Source: JBBQQG01 sp038216175
GTDB taxonomy: Bacteria > Patescibacteriota > Saccharimonadia > Saccharimonadales > OMJO01
Assembly: GCA_038216175.1 (NCBI GenBank)
Contig: JBBQQG010000002.1
Coordinates: 6,527 to 70,526 of the forward strand
Direction: 5' to 3'
Length of the DNA: 64,000 bases
Both the position numbers and the translations under genes were made by a program. Position 1 is the stretch's first letter; each line of letters opens with the position of its first letter. This document shows, piece by piece, positions 8,364 to 17,648 of the stretch. The notes under the pieces are model-generated. The model did no database searches and was not told the origin of the DNA. It saw only the letters and a list, made by a program, of their open reading frames with translations.

Positions 8364-9530
8364 ATGAAAACCGTCGCCGTAATTTTTGGTAGTCGATCTG
8401 CTGAACATGACGTATCAATAATTACAGCCCTGGCCAGCATAATTAAACCACTTGAACTATCTGGGAACTACCGGGTTGAAGCAATTTATATATCCAAGGA
8501 CGGCTCGTGGTATTGGGACGAAAAACTAAAAGATATTGAGTTATATAGGTCAGATGGAATATCCGATTTTGTAAAGAAAGCATCGAAAGTCCACCTGCTT
8601 TTTGATAATGGGCTAACACTGGTTAAATCTAGTCAGTTCGCCGGTAGAAAAATGTATCTAAAAATTGATGTAGTATTTCCAGCTACCCATGGTACGCACG
8701 GCGAAGATGGTGAGCTAATGGGTTTGCTTGAAATGGCAGGAGTTCCTTATGTTGGCTGTTCGCAGGAAGCTAGCACAATCGCTATGGACAAAGTCCTGGC
8801 TAAACAGGTCACCGAGCAGAATGATATTGCCAGTACACCTTGGGTGGGACTAAGTTCTAAGGATTTATCTGAAGATTTTTCTTCGGCATTAAAAAAAATT
8901 GATGTGCTATCTTATCCGTTATTTGTAAAGCCGGCGCATTTAGGCTCAAGTATAGGCATTACAAAGGTTACAGATAAAGCCCAGTTAAATAACGCACTAG
9001 AAGTAGCAGCTCACTACGACGATAAAATCATTGTTGAAAGCGGAGTAAATAATCTAGTTGAAGTGACAGTACCAATTATCGGAAACGACGATCCAGTGGC
9101 CGCATTTGTCGAACAACCTACTGCTAAAAACGATGATTTTTTTGATTTTGATACTAAGTATTTGCAAGGCGGCAAAAAAGGTAAAAACTCGAAAATCAGT
9201 GGCAGTAATACCCAAGGTTATAGCACCATACCGGCTGATCTTTCAAAAGATATTTACGAACAGGCAGAAAATATGGCACTTTCGGTATATAAAGCAATCG
9301 GATGTAGTGGAATATCTCGAATCGATCTGTTAATTGATTCTAAAACTAAAAAAGTATACTTTAACGAACTAAATCCGCTGCCTGGTGGACTTTATGCACA
9401 TAATTGGCGGTTAAAAGGAATAAGTAACGTTGAGATAGTTGAAAAGCTGATTGACTATGCTTTTGAAAAATTTGAACATAAAAAACGTCTTCAAACTTCA
9501 TTTACGACTAATTATCTTAAACAGTTTTAA
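8364..9530 (+). CDS. ddl: D-alanine--D-alanine ligase
   Basis: ATP-grasp enzyme making the D-Ala-D-Ala dipeptide for peptidoglycan. 388 residues, in the range of the longer Ddl forms. Visible are the N-terminal GSRSAEHDVSI motif, ATHGTHGEDGELMGLLEM (substrate region), PLFVKPAHLGSSIGI (ATP-grasp lysine and glycine loop), and the C-terminal metal-binding FNELNPLPGGL followed by an arginine-rich helix. It sits between a MurF-like ligase and an aminotransferase that could make D-amino acids, forming a short cell-wall unit. Confidence 0.94.
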   Translation: MKTVAVIFGSRSAEHDVSIITALASIIKPLELSGNYRVEAIYISKDGSWYWDEKLKDIELYRSDGISDFVKKASKVHLLFDNGLTLVKSSQFAGRKMYLKIDVVFPATHGTHGEDGELMGLLEMAGVPYVGCSQEASTIAMDKVLAKQVTEQNDIASTPWVGLSSKDLSEDFSSALKKIDVLSYPLFVKPAHLGSSIGITKVTDKAQLNNALEVAAHYDDKIIVESGVNNLVEVTVPIIGNDDPVAAFVEQPTAKNDDFFDFDTKYLQGGKKGKNSKISGSNTQGYSTIPADLSKDIYEQAENMALSVYKAIGCSGISRIDLLIDSKTKKVYFNELNPLPGGLYAHNWRLKGISNVEIVEKLIDYAFEKFEHKKRLQTSFTTNYLKQF

Positions 9531-9538
9531 AATATTAA

Positions 9539-10477
9539 ATGGATAAATCATTTATAATCGAAAACTCAAAAGTTTTTTTAAGAGATAAATTTGTTGATTT
9601 TAAAGATGCAAATTTAAGTATTACAAGTTCGCCTATTTTATATGGTCTATCGATCTACACTGTCATTAGCGCATACGTTAATCCTGATACTAAAGAGATT
9701 AATATTTTTAGAATTAAAGACCATTATAAGAGGCTGATAAACTCTGCCAAAATAATCGACTTTCATGAATTTATATCTGATTGGGACTACTCAGCTTTTG
9801 AGTCAACTATAATTGAGCTGATTAAATCGAATAAAATTCATCAGGACGTACTGATTAGAGCAACGGCATTTATAGATGAGAATTTAGCTGGCACCAAGAT
9901 TCACGGACTAAAAAACAGTTTTAGCGCTTTTATATATCCTTTGACTGAAGTTTTAAATTTAAATGGCATAAATGTCTGCGTTTCAAGTTGGCAAAGAACA
10001 GCCGATAATGCTATTCCGTCTCGTGCAAAATTAAACGGTAGTTATATTAATGCAAGTCTTATGAAAAACGAAGCGATTCTTAATGGATACGACGACGCTA
10101 TTGCAATTGACTCAAATGGGCATATCAGCGAAGGTACTGTCGCTAACATATTTATAATAAAAGATAATAAACTAATTACACCTGATAATTCTACTGATTT
10201 ACTTGAAGGCATTACCCGCGATAGTATTAGAATTATCGCCAAAAATAATAAAATTGAATGCATAGAAAGAGCTGTTGACAGATCTGAGTTATACACTGCC
10301 GATGAAATATTTATTTGCGGATCAAGCGTACGAATTACTCCGGTACTGAGTGTTGATCGTCGTCCAATCGGTGACGGAAAAATAGGTCAAGTTACTAAAC
10401 TGCTAAAATCAATATATCAGGACGTATTAACAGGCAAATTGCCTAATTACGACGATTGGAGACTAAAAGTTTCTTAA
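9539..10477 (+). CDS. Class IV PLP aminotransferase, IlvE/D-amino-acid transaminase family
   Basis: 312 residues. The PLP lysine is in the RAKLNGSYIN motif. The cofactor-binding ISEGTVANIFI, LLEGITRDS and CGSSVRITPV segments are all family-typical. The sequence pattern is closest to branched-chain aminotransferases. Position right after ddl suggests it may instead supply D-alanine or D-glutamate to the wall; this is an inference from context. The gene starts eight bases after the ddl stop, so they are probably one operon. Confidence 0.87.
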   Translation: MDKSFIIENSKVFLRDKFVDFKDANLSITSSPILYGLSIYTVISAYVNPDTKEINIFRIKDHYKRLINSAKIIDFHEFISDWDYSAFESTIIELIKSNKIHQDVLIRATAFIDENLAGTKIHGLKNSFSAFIYPLTEVLNLNGINVCVSSWQRTADNAIPSRAKLNGSYINASLMKNEAILNGYDDAIAIDSNGHISEGTVANIFIIKDNKLITPDNSTDLLEGITRDSIRIIAKNNKIECIERAVDRSELYTADEIFICGSSVRITPVLSVDRRPIGDGKIGQVTKLLKSIYQDVLTGKLPNYDDWRLKVS

Positions 10478-10524
10478 ATTTTAACCTAGTAACCAGGTAT
10501 AAACTTACGTATAATAATTAGTCG

Positions 10525-11364
10525 ATGGGGAGTCTCAGGGTTGTATCAGCTTTTTATATTAAGCTTAAAGCTTTTTCGCGTATATTTACTGCCGTTTTAC
10601 TTACTCTAGGTCTACTTATATTAAGAGGATCAGCTGCCGAAGCCTACGGATTACAACCAACTAACTATCGAAAAAATGAATCTACAAATAATCAGATCGA
10701 ACAAAAGAGACGCATTGTATATTTCCAAACCCTGCCGCTGGCTGTAGTTTCCGAAAGTCAGCCTGATTGCAATATAGACACGTGCATTGCTCTTACTTTT
10801 GACGACGGGCCTAACTTGGTTACGACACCTCAAATACTCAATATTTTGGATAAATATAATACTCCTGCGACTTTTTTTGTAGTAGGAAACCGGGTTGCTC
10901 AAAATAGCAGTTTACTTGTTAGAATGCAGTTATCCGGTGATGAAGTGGAAAACCATAGCTGGAGCCATCCCGACTTTACAAAATTAAACAATGCCCAGAT
11001 CAAAGATGAGATAAATAAGACCCAGGCAGCGGTTATTGCCGCTGGTCTGCCGGCACCGAAATATTTTCGTCCACCGTACGAAGCAATAAATGCAAACGTA
11101 TTGAAATCAGTAAATATGCCGTTTATTCTTTGGAATATTGATCCGCAAGACTGGAAATTAAAGGATCCCGGTAGTTTGGTCCAAACTATTGCTTCTCAAG
11201 TAAAGCCAGGTAGCATAATAATACTTCATGATATTAAGCAAAATACTATATCGGCACTACCTAAAGTTATTGAAATTCTTAAAACTAAGTATAAGCTTGT
11301 CACGGTAAAACAATTATTAAATCTTCCAGAAGGCTCTAGTGGAGAGTTTAGTAAGAAACCCTGA
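10525..11364 (+). CDS. Polysaccharide deacetylase (NodB/CE4 family)
   Basis: Probably removes acetyl groups from peptidoglycan or another surface glycan outside the cell. 279 residues with an N-terminal membrane helix or signal (about residues 15-37, IFTAVLLTLGLLILRGSAAEA). Motif 1 TFDDGPN carries the base and metal Asp pair. Motif 2 HSWSHPD has the two metal His residues. Motif 3 RPPYE and the final LHD of motif 5 (ILHDI) are present. The set is complete, so activity is expected. A TATAAT lies nine bases before the ATG. Its place after the ddl unit fits wall modification. Confidence 0.92.
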   Translation: MGSLRVVSAFYIKLKAFSRIFTAVLLTLGLLILRGSAAEAYGLQPTNYRKNESTNNQIEQKRRIVYFQTLPLAVVSESQPDCNIDTCIALTFDDGPNLVTTPQILNILDKYNTPATFFVVGNRVAQNSSLLVRMQLSGDEVENHSWSHPDFTKLNNAQIKDEINKTQAAVIAAGLPAPKYFRPPYEAINANVLKSVNMPFILWNIDPQDWKLKDPGSLVQTIASQVKPGSIIILHDIKQNTISALPKVIEILKTKYKLVTVKQLLNLPEGSSGEFSKKP

Positions 11365-11455
11365 ATTAAATAACTAAGAACTGAATTTATAAGTCGTATT
11401 AATTTAACTGTTTAACAGCTATAATGTTATTAATTATTTTTTGGAGTTTTTTTAA

Positions 11456-13921
11456 ATGAAGCGGTACAACCCTAAAGACATTGAATCGAAGTGGCAAGAT
11501 TCTTGGGAAAAACAGCAGCTTTATAAGGCCGAGACTACGAGTGCTAAGCCAAGTAAATACATTTTAGAATATTTCCCTTATCCGAGCGGCGCTGCTATGC
11601 ATGTCGGCCACGTAAGAAATTATACTATCGGTGATGTTTTATCTAGATACGAACGGATGCGCGGTTTTAACATTTTACATCCAATGGGCTGGGATGCGTT
11701 TGGTCTTCCGGCTGAGCGGTATGCGATTAAAACCGGAACCAGTCCCCAGCTAGCAATTGAGAAGAACACTGCTAAATTTAAACAACAGCTTATTCAAATG
11801 GGATTCGGCTACGATTGGTCTAGGGAGATAAATAGTAGTGACCCTGATTACTATAAATGGACACAGTGGTTGTTTTTACTGCTGTTTAAAAGAGGCTTGG
11901 CATACCAAAAAGAAGCTTTAGTTAATTGGGACCCAGTAGATAAAACGGTGCTTGCGAATGAGCAGGTAATCGACGGGCGGGCTGATCGCAGCGGTGCGAT
12001 AGTCGAGAAAAAGGCGCTAAAGCAATGGTTTTTTAAGATTACAGATTATGCCGATCGATTAGAGCACGATCTAGATAGCGTTAATTGGAGTTCATCAATT
12101 AAAACCATGCAGCGTAACTGGATCGGACGATCGAAAGGTATGGTATTTACTGCACCGGTTAAGGACACTAATTTAGAAATACAAACTTTTTCGGCTCACT
12201 TTGAAGCATTTCGGGCCGATACGTTTGTCGTAATTGCACCAGACCATCCATTTTTAGCTGAACTTGTTAGTGGCACAACTGACGAGGCACAAATACTTGA
12301 ATTTGCCGGCGATATGATTAAAAAAAGGGATGCCAAGGGCTACACCGATGAGGAAAATGTCGAGGGTATATTTACCGGCCGTTATATTGTCGATCCGGTT
12401 GGCAACGGTGATTTACCTATTTGGGTTGCCAGCTACGCAATTTCTCATTATGGAACTGGAATCGTAAAATGCTCGGCTCATGATGAACGAGACTTTCGTT
12501 TTGCAAAAAAATATAACTTAAAACTAAAACCGGTGCTTTTCCCGGCAGATAAAATACAGGCTGAAAAAGTTAAAAATCTAGAAGTTTGCTATACAGATAT
12601 GAAAAATGGGATTCTGACTGAACCGGAAGAATTTAACGGTCAGGCGGCCGGTCCGCTTCGTGAAAATATAATTCAGTATTTGGAAGACAAACAGCTAGCT
12701 ACAACCCATGTAAGTTATAAGATTCGTGATTGGCTTATTAGTAGGCAGCGTTACTGGGGAGCGCCGATACCTATTATTCATTGCCCAGAGCACGGCGCAG
12801 TACCGGTACCGGAAGATCAATTACCGGTAGTTTTACCCGCTATGGAGAGCTATCAGCCTAGTGGCGACGGTCGCAGTCCGCTGGCTAGTGTGCCAGAGTT
12901 TGTAAATACAACCTGCCCTATTTGCGGAGGCAAAGCTGAACGTGAAACTGATACTATGGACGGTTTCGCCTGTAGCAGCTGGTATTTTCTGCGTTTTGCT
13001 GACCCGCATAATGCAAGTCAGGCGTTTGATAAATCGATTGTCGATAAATGGTTACCTGTTGACGACTATATCGGTGGTGCGGAGCATGCCGTCATGCATT
13101 TACTATATGCTAGGTTTTGGACCAAGGTAATGTATGACGAAGGTTTAATTAGCTTTCAAGAACCATTTAAAACACTTAGAAATCAGGGTATGATTCTTGC
13201 CCCGGATGGTCAGAAAATGAGTAAAAGTAAGAATAATACGATTGAGCCGGGCGTTATTATTGATCAGGGCTACGGTGCAGACTCGGTTAGAATTATGGAG
13301 CTATTTATCGGTCCTTGGAATCAAATGGCGAGTTGGAGTGTCGAGGGAATGGGTGGTAGTTTCAGATTTTTGCAACGAGTCTGGAATATAACTCAGGAAT
13401 TTAACGATCAACAATTTAATGATGCTACTGAGCAAGTTGAGCTGTTAAAAGAAACTCATGCAACAATTGTTAGCGTGTCGAATGATCTTAAACAACTTGG
13501 ACTTAATACCGCCATCGCTTCGTTAATGGAGTTTGTAAACAAGCTTTATAAATTTAAATCGGGGGCTGGATTTAAAAATAAAGACTCTTGGTCGTTTGCA
13601 ATTGAAATTATGCTTAAACTTTTGGCGCCGTTTGCTCCTCATATCACTGAAGAATTATGGCATCAACTAGGGCATAATGATTCAATCCATATTAGCCAGT
13701 GGCCGGAGTCTGAAGAAAAATATTTAATCCGAGATATAGTAAAGATTGTTATTCAGGTAAATGGAAAAGTAAGGGCGACACTTGACGTCAAAAATAACGA
13801 AACTGAACAGGAAGTAATTAAACTTGCTAAAGAAAATAAAAATGTTGAGAAATATTTGTTTGATAAAAAAATAGTTAAAACTATATACATACCAAATAAG
13901 ATACTGAGTATAGTTATATAA
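11456..13921 (+). CDS. leuS: Leucine--tRNA ligase
   Basis: Class I aminoacyl-tRNA synthetase, 821 residues, typical for bacterial LeuRS. The HIGH-type motif is HVGHVRNYTIGD with the preceding YPSGAAMHVGH block. The CP1 editing domain (about residues 220-415) includes APDHPFL and the HDERDFRFA region. A zinc-ribbon-like CPICGG is near residue 487. KMSKSKNN binds ATP. The C-terminal anticodon-binding and VNGKVR domains are complete. A GGAG ribosome site precedes the ATG. It converges with the next gene. Confidence 0.97.
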   Translation: MKRYNPKDIESKWQDSWEKQQLYKAETTSAKPSKYILEYFPYPSGAAMHVGHVRNYTIGDVLSRYERMRGFNILHPMGWDAFGLPAERYAIKTGTSPQLAIEKNTAKFKQQLIQMGFGYDWSREINSSDPDYYKWTQWLFLLLFKRGLAYQKEALVNWDPVDKTVLANEQVIDGRADRSGAIVEKKALKQWFFKITDYADRLEHDLDSVNWSSSIKTMQRNWIGRSKGMVFTAPVKDTNLEIQTFSAHFEAFRADTFVVIAPDHPFLAELVSGTTDEAQILEFAGDMIKKRDAKGYTDEENVEGIFTGRYIVDPVGNGDLPIWVASYAISHYGTGIVKCSAHDERDFRFAKKYNLKLKPVLFPADKIQAEKVKNLEVCYTDMKNGILTEPEEFNGQAAGPLRENIIQYLEDKQLATTHVSYKIRDWLISRQRYWGAPIPIIHCPEHGAVPVPEDQLPVVLPAMESYQPSGDGRSPLASVPEFVNTTCPICGGKAERETDTMDGFACSSWYFLRFADPHNASQAFDKSIVDKWLPVDDYIGGAEHAVMHLLYARFWTKVMYDEGLISFQEPFKTLRNQGMILAPDGQKMSKSKNNTIEPGVIIDQGYGADSVRIMELFIGPWNQMASWSVEGMGGSFRFLQRVWNITQEFNDQQFNDATEQVELLKETHATIVSVSNDLKQLGLNTAIASLMEFVNKLYKFKSGAGFKNKDSWSFAIEIMLKLLAPFAPHITEELWHQLGHNDSIHISQWPESEEKYLIRDIVKIVIQVNGKVRATLDVKNNETEQEVIKLAKENKNVEKYLFDKKIVKTIYIPNKILSIVI

Positions 13922-13923
13922 GT

Positions 13924-14439
13924 TTATTGATGCTGGGTTATAACTTTAACTACTGCTTCTGGTACTAAGATATCCTGGTTTGGCATTAACCTGTCAATAT
14001 GATTGATGCTTAAAACTTTCGTAGCAAAACTACCTAGGCAATTATTAAAATCAACGCCAGAGACATGGTTATTTACAGCAACGTCGCCAAAGCCGTCGTT
14101 TGGCTGAACTTGGTATTCGGTATAGTCGGTCTTTTTATCACTAAAAATACATATAGTTTTACTGGTATCGATTGGATGCGGTATAACAACGTCAGGCATA
14201 TTTGCTGCCGCTAAACCGCCTGCGCTGAGTAAGGCGATTCCAGCTAGTGCAACGCCGGCGCCAGTACGACGATTATGAACTGGATTATCTGTTTCCAGCT
14301 TTAGCAAAGATCTTACAAATCCCCCGAATCTATCCAAAGAATATTGAACATGACCAGAAATCCAGCCACTTTTTTCTGCAGCAACTTGTTCCATTCTTCG
14401 GTCCAAAAAGTTTTCCACTATCACACCAGTATTTTTCAT
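13924..14439 (-). CDS. Membrane-anchored protein, unknown function
   Basis: 171 residues: a cytoplasmic N-terminus of about 65 residues, one hydrophobic segment (about 66-83, GAGVALAGIALLSAGGLAAA), and a C-terminal domain likely outside the cell. That domain ends with ILVPEAVVKVI and contains two cysteines that might pair. The tail pattern NHIDRLMPNQDILVPE recalls LysM-like binding modules, but it is too degenerate to assign. Converges with leuS, leaving two bases between the stop codons. Confidence 0.65.
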   Translation of the reverse strand: MKNTGVIVENFLDRRMEQVAAEKSGWISGHVQYSLDRFGGFVRSLLKLETDNPVHNRRTGAGVALAGIALLSAGGLAAANMPDVVIPHPIDTSKTICIFSDKKTDYTEYQVQPNDGFGDVAVNNHVSGVDFNNCLGSFATKVLSINHIDRLMPNQDILVPEAVVKVITQHQ

Positions 14440-14487
14440 GTTAAGTATTATAACATAAGTATAACCACAATGTCAATATATAATTAA

Positions 14488-14516
14488 TTGAAATATATAG
14501 GGTCAGAAGTTATAAT
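14488..14516 (+). promoter_or_regulatory. Promoter of rpmF-nusB block
   Basis: TTGAAA (14488-14493), 17-base spacer, TATAAT (14511-14516). Consensus spacing, about 47 bases before the rpmF start. Confidence 0.7.
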
Positions 14517-14562
14517 ATAGATAACATTGTCAGAATAATCATGCGAAAGGAGTTGTTATTTT

Positions 14563-14736
14563 ATGGGTAAACCAAAAAAGCGGACAAGCCCGCGTCGGAC
14601 TGGAACACGCCGCAGCCATTTAGTACTTAAGCTTGCAAGAGCTGTTAATGGCCGTTCACCAGTAAAAGTTTTTACCACTAGAAAAGAATCTGGTAAAAAA
14701 TTATCAGCTGAAGTGACCTCAACATCAAAAGTTTAA
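14563..14736 (+). CDS. rpmF: 50S ribosomal protein L32
   Basis: 57-residue basic protein. The N-terminal pattern GKPKKRTSPRRTGTRRSH matches the L32 consensus, in which basic residues lead to the conserved RRSH. No zinc-binding cysteines are present, as in many L32 variants. A strong AAAGGAG ribosome site lies upstream of the ATG, and a consensus promoter precedes it. nusB follows 54 bases later, so ribosomal and antitermination genes are grouped. Confidence 0.85.
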   Translation: MGKPKKRTSPRRTGTRRSHLVLKLARAVNGRSPVKVFTTRKESGKKLSAEVTSTSKV

Positions 14737-14790
14737 AAGCTTATACCTATGTAGGTTATACTGTGAGAAATATAAGAGGGATTTAACAAT

Positions 14791-15264
14791 ATGGCATCTA
14801 ATCGTCACCTCGGTCGTATAATTGCACTGCAAACATTATATGAGCAGGATTTCCGTCGTGACTGTAATGACGCCAGTCTCAGCTCAGACAAAGTTTTAGA
14901 GCGTAATATTCACAGGTACCATGATATGGTTGACGATAGAGATTTTATCGAACGGCTAGTTAAAGGTGTTGATGCCAAACAAAAATCTCTAGACAAAATT
15001 TTACAACCAGTTGCACCTGAATGGCCAATTGATCAGATTGCTAGAATGGATAAAATAGTTTTAAGGATGGGAGTTTATGAGCTTCTGCACGATACCGACA
15101 TCCCACCGAAAGTAGTGATAAAAGAAGCTGTAGAACTTGCAAAAGCGTATGGTGGAGATAACTCATCTAAATTTATTAATGGTGTGCTAGGTACAGTACT
15201 TCGAAATATAGAAGAAGGTACTACAGGAAAACCGAAAGCACCAATAGAAAGTAAAAAGTCATGA
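14791..15264 (+). CDS. nusB: Transcription antitermination protein NusB
   Basis: 157-residue all-helical protein that joins the boxA antitermination complex on rRNA transcripts. Visible family signatures are the N-terminal RIIALQTLYEQDF, the central PEWPIDQIARMDKIVLRMGVYEL and the C-terminal PPKVVIKEAVELAKAYGGDNSSKFINGVLG. A GAGGGA ribosome site precedes the ATG. Its end overlaps the Nudix gene by ATGA. Confidence 0.95.
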   Translation: MASNRHLGRIIALQTLYEQDFRRDCNDASLSSDKVLERNIHRYHDMVDDRDFIERLVKGVDAKQKSLDKILQPVAPEWPIDQIARMDKIVLRMGVYELLHDTDIPPKVVIKEAVELAKAYGGDNSSKFINGVLGTVLRNIEEGTTGKPKAPIESKKS

Positions 15265-15758
15265 AAAGACCTAAACCAATTCAAGGATTTCGTAATTTAG
15301 TAAACAGGCGACGACCGGCTATCAGCGAGGTAGTTCGTGAACCTACGGCCGGAGGAATAGTTTATCGGCGGAATGCTAAGAAGCAGGTTGAAATACTGCT
15401 AATTCAAGATGCTAAAAACCGCTGGACAATACCTAAAGGTCATATTGAAGAAGGTGAGACGAGTAAAGAAACAGCCGGCCGCGAAGTTAGTGAGGAAACT
15501 GGACTTAAGAAACTTAAGGTATACGGCTGGCTTGGTAAAATTAATTTCAGATATCGCCGTCAACAAAGTCTCGTGCTTATGACAACAGAGATATTTTTAG
15601 TTGAAGCCTTAGGCGATACAGATGATATTAAACCGGAAGACTGGATGAACGGAATAAAATGGTTTCCAGCTAGCGAGGCGTTAGAAAAAATAGAATATGA
15701 AGATATAAGTAAAATTATTTTGCTTGGTTTAAAGAAAATCCGCCAATCAACTGCTTAA
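15261..15758 (+). CDS. Nudix hydrolase
   Basis: 165 residues. The complete Nudix box GHIEEGETSKETAGREVSEETGL spans about residues 61-83 (GX5EX7REUXEEXGU). The preceding GIVYR and WTIPKG segments are family-typical. It probably hydrolyses a nucleoside diphosphate derivative; the AGGIVYRR...PKGH layout is seen in Ap4A and (d)NTP pyrophosphohydrolases. The substrate is not certain. It overlaps nusB by four bases and precedes rnc by four, so all three are likely one transcript. Confidence 0.92.
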   Translation: MKRPKPIQGFRNLVNRRRPAISEVVREPTAGGIVYRRNAKKQVEILLIQDAKNRWTIPKGHIEEGETSKETAGREVSEETGLKKLKVYGWLGKINFRYRRQQSLVLMTTEIFLVEALGDTDDIKPEDWMNGIKWFPASEALEKIEYEDISKIILLGLKKIRQSTA

Positions 15759-15762
15759 ACAT

Positions 15763-16476
15763 ATGCAAGATTTGAACTCATATATTAAATTCGCTACCGA
15801 TAAAATCGGTGTCACGTTTAATGATATTAATTTGCTAGTTACTGCCTTTACACATAGATCGTATGTTAACGAACACCGAAAAACTGCCAAAGAGCATAAT
15901 GAAAGATTGGAATTTCTAGGCGACGCGGTATTAGAACTTGTCGTTACCGAGTATTTGTATACTGGACACAATGATCCCGAAGGTACATTAACAAACTGGA
16001 GGAGCGCTTTAGTTCGTACTGAAAGTATCGGCTCTGCTGCACTTCGAAATGAATTTGAGCCGCTGCTTAGGCTCAGCCGAGGTGAAAAGCGAGGAACAGT
16101 AAGAGCAAGAGCTCAAATACTTGCCAACTGCTACGAAGCAGTAATCGGTGCAATATATTTAGATCAAGGATACGAGGCTGCCAAAAACTTTATAAAAAAC
16201 AGCCTGCTTACTACTTTCTCAGAAATACTGAATAGCGGTTCTTGGCTAGATCCCAAGTCTCATTTGCAGGAGCTAGTCCAGAGTGAAGATGGTTTTACAC
16301 CAGTATACAAAGTATTAACAGAAGACGGACCGGATCACGATAAAATATTCAGTGTCGGAGTGTTTGTAGACGGTAAGCAAATAGGTGAGGGCATCGGACC
16401 TAGCAAGCAGGCCGGACAAGTAGCTGCAGCCGAGGCCGCGCTTAATGCGAGTAAAGATAGTCAAAACTCAAATTAA
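15763..16476 (+). CDS. rnc: Ribonuclease III
   Basis: Double-strand-specific endoribonuclease that processes rRNA and structured RNAs. 237 residues, normal length. The signature ERLEFLGDAVLELVV is at about residues 46-60, and the second metal-binding set ANCYEAVIGAIYLDQG at about 125-140. A C-terminal double-stranded RNA-binding domain (about 160-230) contains PVYKVL and GIGPSKQAGQVAAAEAAL. All catalytic acidic residues appear present. Confidence 0.96.
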   Translation: MQDLNSYIKFATDKIGVTFNDINLLVTAFTHRSYVNEHRKTAKEHNERLEFLGDAVLELVVTEYLYTGHNDPEGTLTNWRSALVRTESIGSAALRNEFEPLLRLSRGEKRGTVRARAQILANCYEAVIGAIYLDQGYEAAKNFIKNSLLTTFSEILNSGSWLDPKSHLQELVQSEDGFTPVYKVLTEDGPDHDKIFSVGVFVDGKQIGEGIGPSKQAGQVAAAEAALNASKDSQNSN

Positions 16477-16489
16477 TTATTTAGCTGGG

Positions 16490-16518
16490 TTGACAACAGA
16501 GGCCATAATCTGTAAAAT
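16490..16518 (+). promoter_or_regulatory. Promoter of rpsP
   Basis: Perfect TTGACA (16490-16495), 17-base spacer, TAAAAT (16513-16518). It lies 59 bases before rpsP and indicates a new transcript after rnc. Confidence 0.75.
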
Positions 16519-16577
16519 GACCAAAGATTTAAATAACAATCTTAAGTATTTAGAAAGAGATCGGATTTAATTATTAT

Positions 16578-17066
16578 ATGTTAGCTATTCGTTTGCAACG
16601 TACAGGTCGAAAAGGTTATGCCCAGTTTCGACTTGTAGTACAAGATTCACACCGTAATCCTAAAAGTGGTAAAGTAGTAGCCCAGTTAGGAAACTACAAC
16701 CCACATACAAAGGCGACAACGGTTGATAAAGATCAAGCGAGTTTTTATTTAGAACACGGCGCACAGCCTTCAGATCGAGTTGCTAACCTTTTAAAAAATG
16801 AAGGCGTTACACTTCCAAAATGGTATAAAAGCTCAAGCGTAAAAACAGGAACGATTAGACACCCAGATAAACTTAGAGCAAACGCAGTTGAAGCTCCAGC
16901 CGAAGAGTCTAAAGTTGAAGTTAATTCGTCTGAACAGTCAGTCAAAACAGAAACAGTAGTAGAAGAAACCGCGACTGAGCAAAAAGTTGAAAGCACTGAA
17001 ACAAAAGGTGAGACCGAGAAAACTGAACAACCTGAAACCGAGCCCGCTGAAACTGAAACTAAATAA
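16578..17066 (+). CDS. rpsP: 30S ribosomal protein S16 with acidic C-terminal tail
   Basis: Small-subunit assembly protein. Residues 1-80 match S16 (LAIRLQRTGRKGYAQFRLVV, VAQLGNYNPH, DRVANLLKNEGV). At 162 residues it is about twice the usual 80-90. The extra half, from about residue 95, is a low-complexity Glu/Thr/Val/Lys tail with repeated TE and ETE units and is probably disordered. The KH protein that follows also has an acidic tail. Ribosomal role is secure; tail function unknown. Confidence 0.95.
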   Translation: MLAIRLQRTGRKGYAQFRLVVQDSHRNPKSGKVVAQLGNYNPHTKATTVDKDQASFYLEHGAQPSDRVANLLKNEGVTLPKWYKSSSVKTGTIRHPDKLRANAVEAPAEESKVEVNSSEQSVKTETVVEETATEQKVESTETKGETEKTEQPETEPAETETK

Positions 17067-17170
17067 TTGAGCTACGAAATTAAAAGATCTTTATTGCTAG
17101 TTTGCCTGTGCAATGCAACTTGATTTGTTATAATAGAATACTGTAAGTAACCGAACAAGGAAGGCGTCTG

Positions 17171-17632
17171 ATGAGTACCATTGACCAACAATTCATAGAA
17201 TATATTGTTAAATCATTAGTGAGTAAACCGGATGCAGTAGTAATCCAGCGACGAATTGACGAAAAAGGTGTCTTGCTAGAACTTACTGTAGACGCTGACG
17301 ATTTAGGCCGAGTCATCGGAAAACGAGGAGCAACAGCACAGTCGCTTAGAACGCTGCTTAGAGCGTTAGGTACAAAAAATGAAGCTAGGTACAATCTTAA
17401 AATCGTTGATGTTATCGACGGCGTACCGATGGGACATCCTACTAATTATGCAGCCCAAAACGAAGTTCGCTCTGATGAAAATACACCTCAGGAACAAAAC
17501 GAACCTATAGAAAAAGAACCTAAGGTTGAGGCTGTCGCCGATGAGCCAATTGGAACCGAAGAAGATACAAATCAAGCCGAAAGTGATTTTGTTAGCAAAA
17601 CCAGAAAAGAACTTGAAGAATTCGACGATTAG
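17171..17632 (+). CDS. khpA: KhpA-like KH-domain RNA-binding protein with acidic tail
   Basis: Residues 1-80 match the small KH protein KhpA (family about 75-80 residues), which binds RNA and in other bacteria partners with KhpB/Jag. The GKRGA loop in DDLGRVIGKRGATAQSLR is the RNA-contacting GXXG motif. The remaining 70 residues form an acidic Glu/Pro/Asn-rich extension ending in RKELEEFDD. The order rpsP-khpA-trmD matches the common bacterial arrangement, but rimM is missing between them. A TATAAT at 17129-17134 and an AAGGAAGG site precede the ATG. Confidence 0.9.
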   Translation: MSTIDQQFIEYIVKSLVSKPDAVVIQRRIDEKGVLLELTVDADDLGRVIGKRGATAQSLRTLLRALGTKNEARYNLKIVDVIDGVPMGHPTNYAAQNEVRSDENTPQEQNEPIEKEPKVEAVADEPIGTEEDTNQAESDFVSKTRKELEEFDD

Positions 17633-17642
17633 GGGTTATAAT
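17613..17642 (+). promoter_or_regulatory. Promoter of the 17649 small RNA
   Basis: TTGAAG (17613-17618), 18-base spacer, TATAAT (17637-17642), inside and just past the end of khpA. It would start a transcript near 17649. Confidence 0.55.
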
Positions 17643-17648
17643 ATACCA

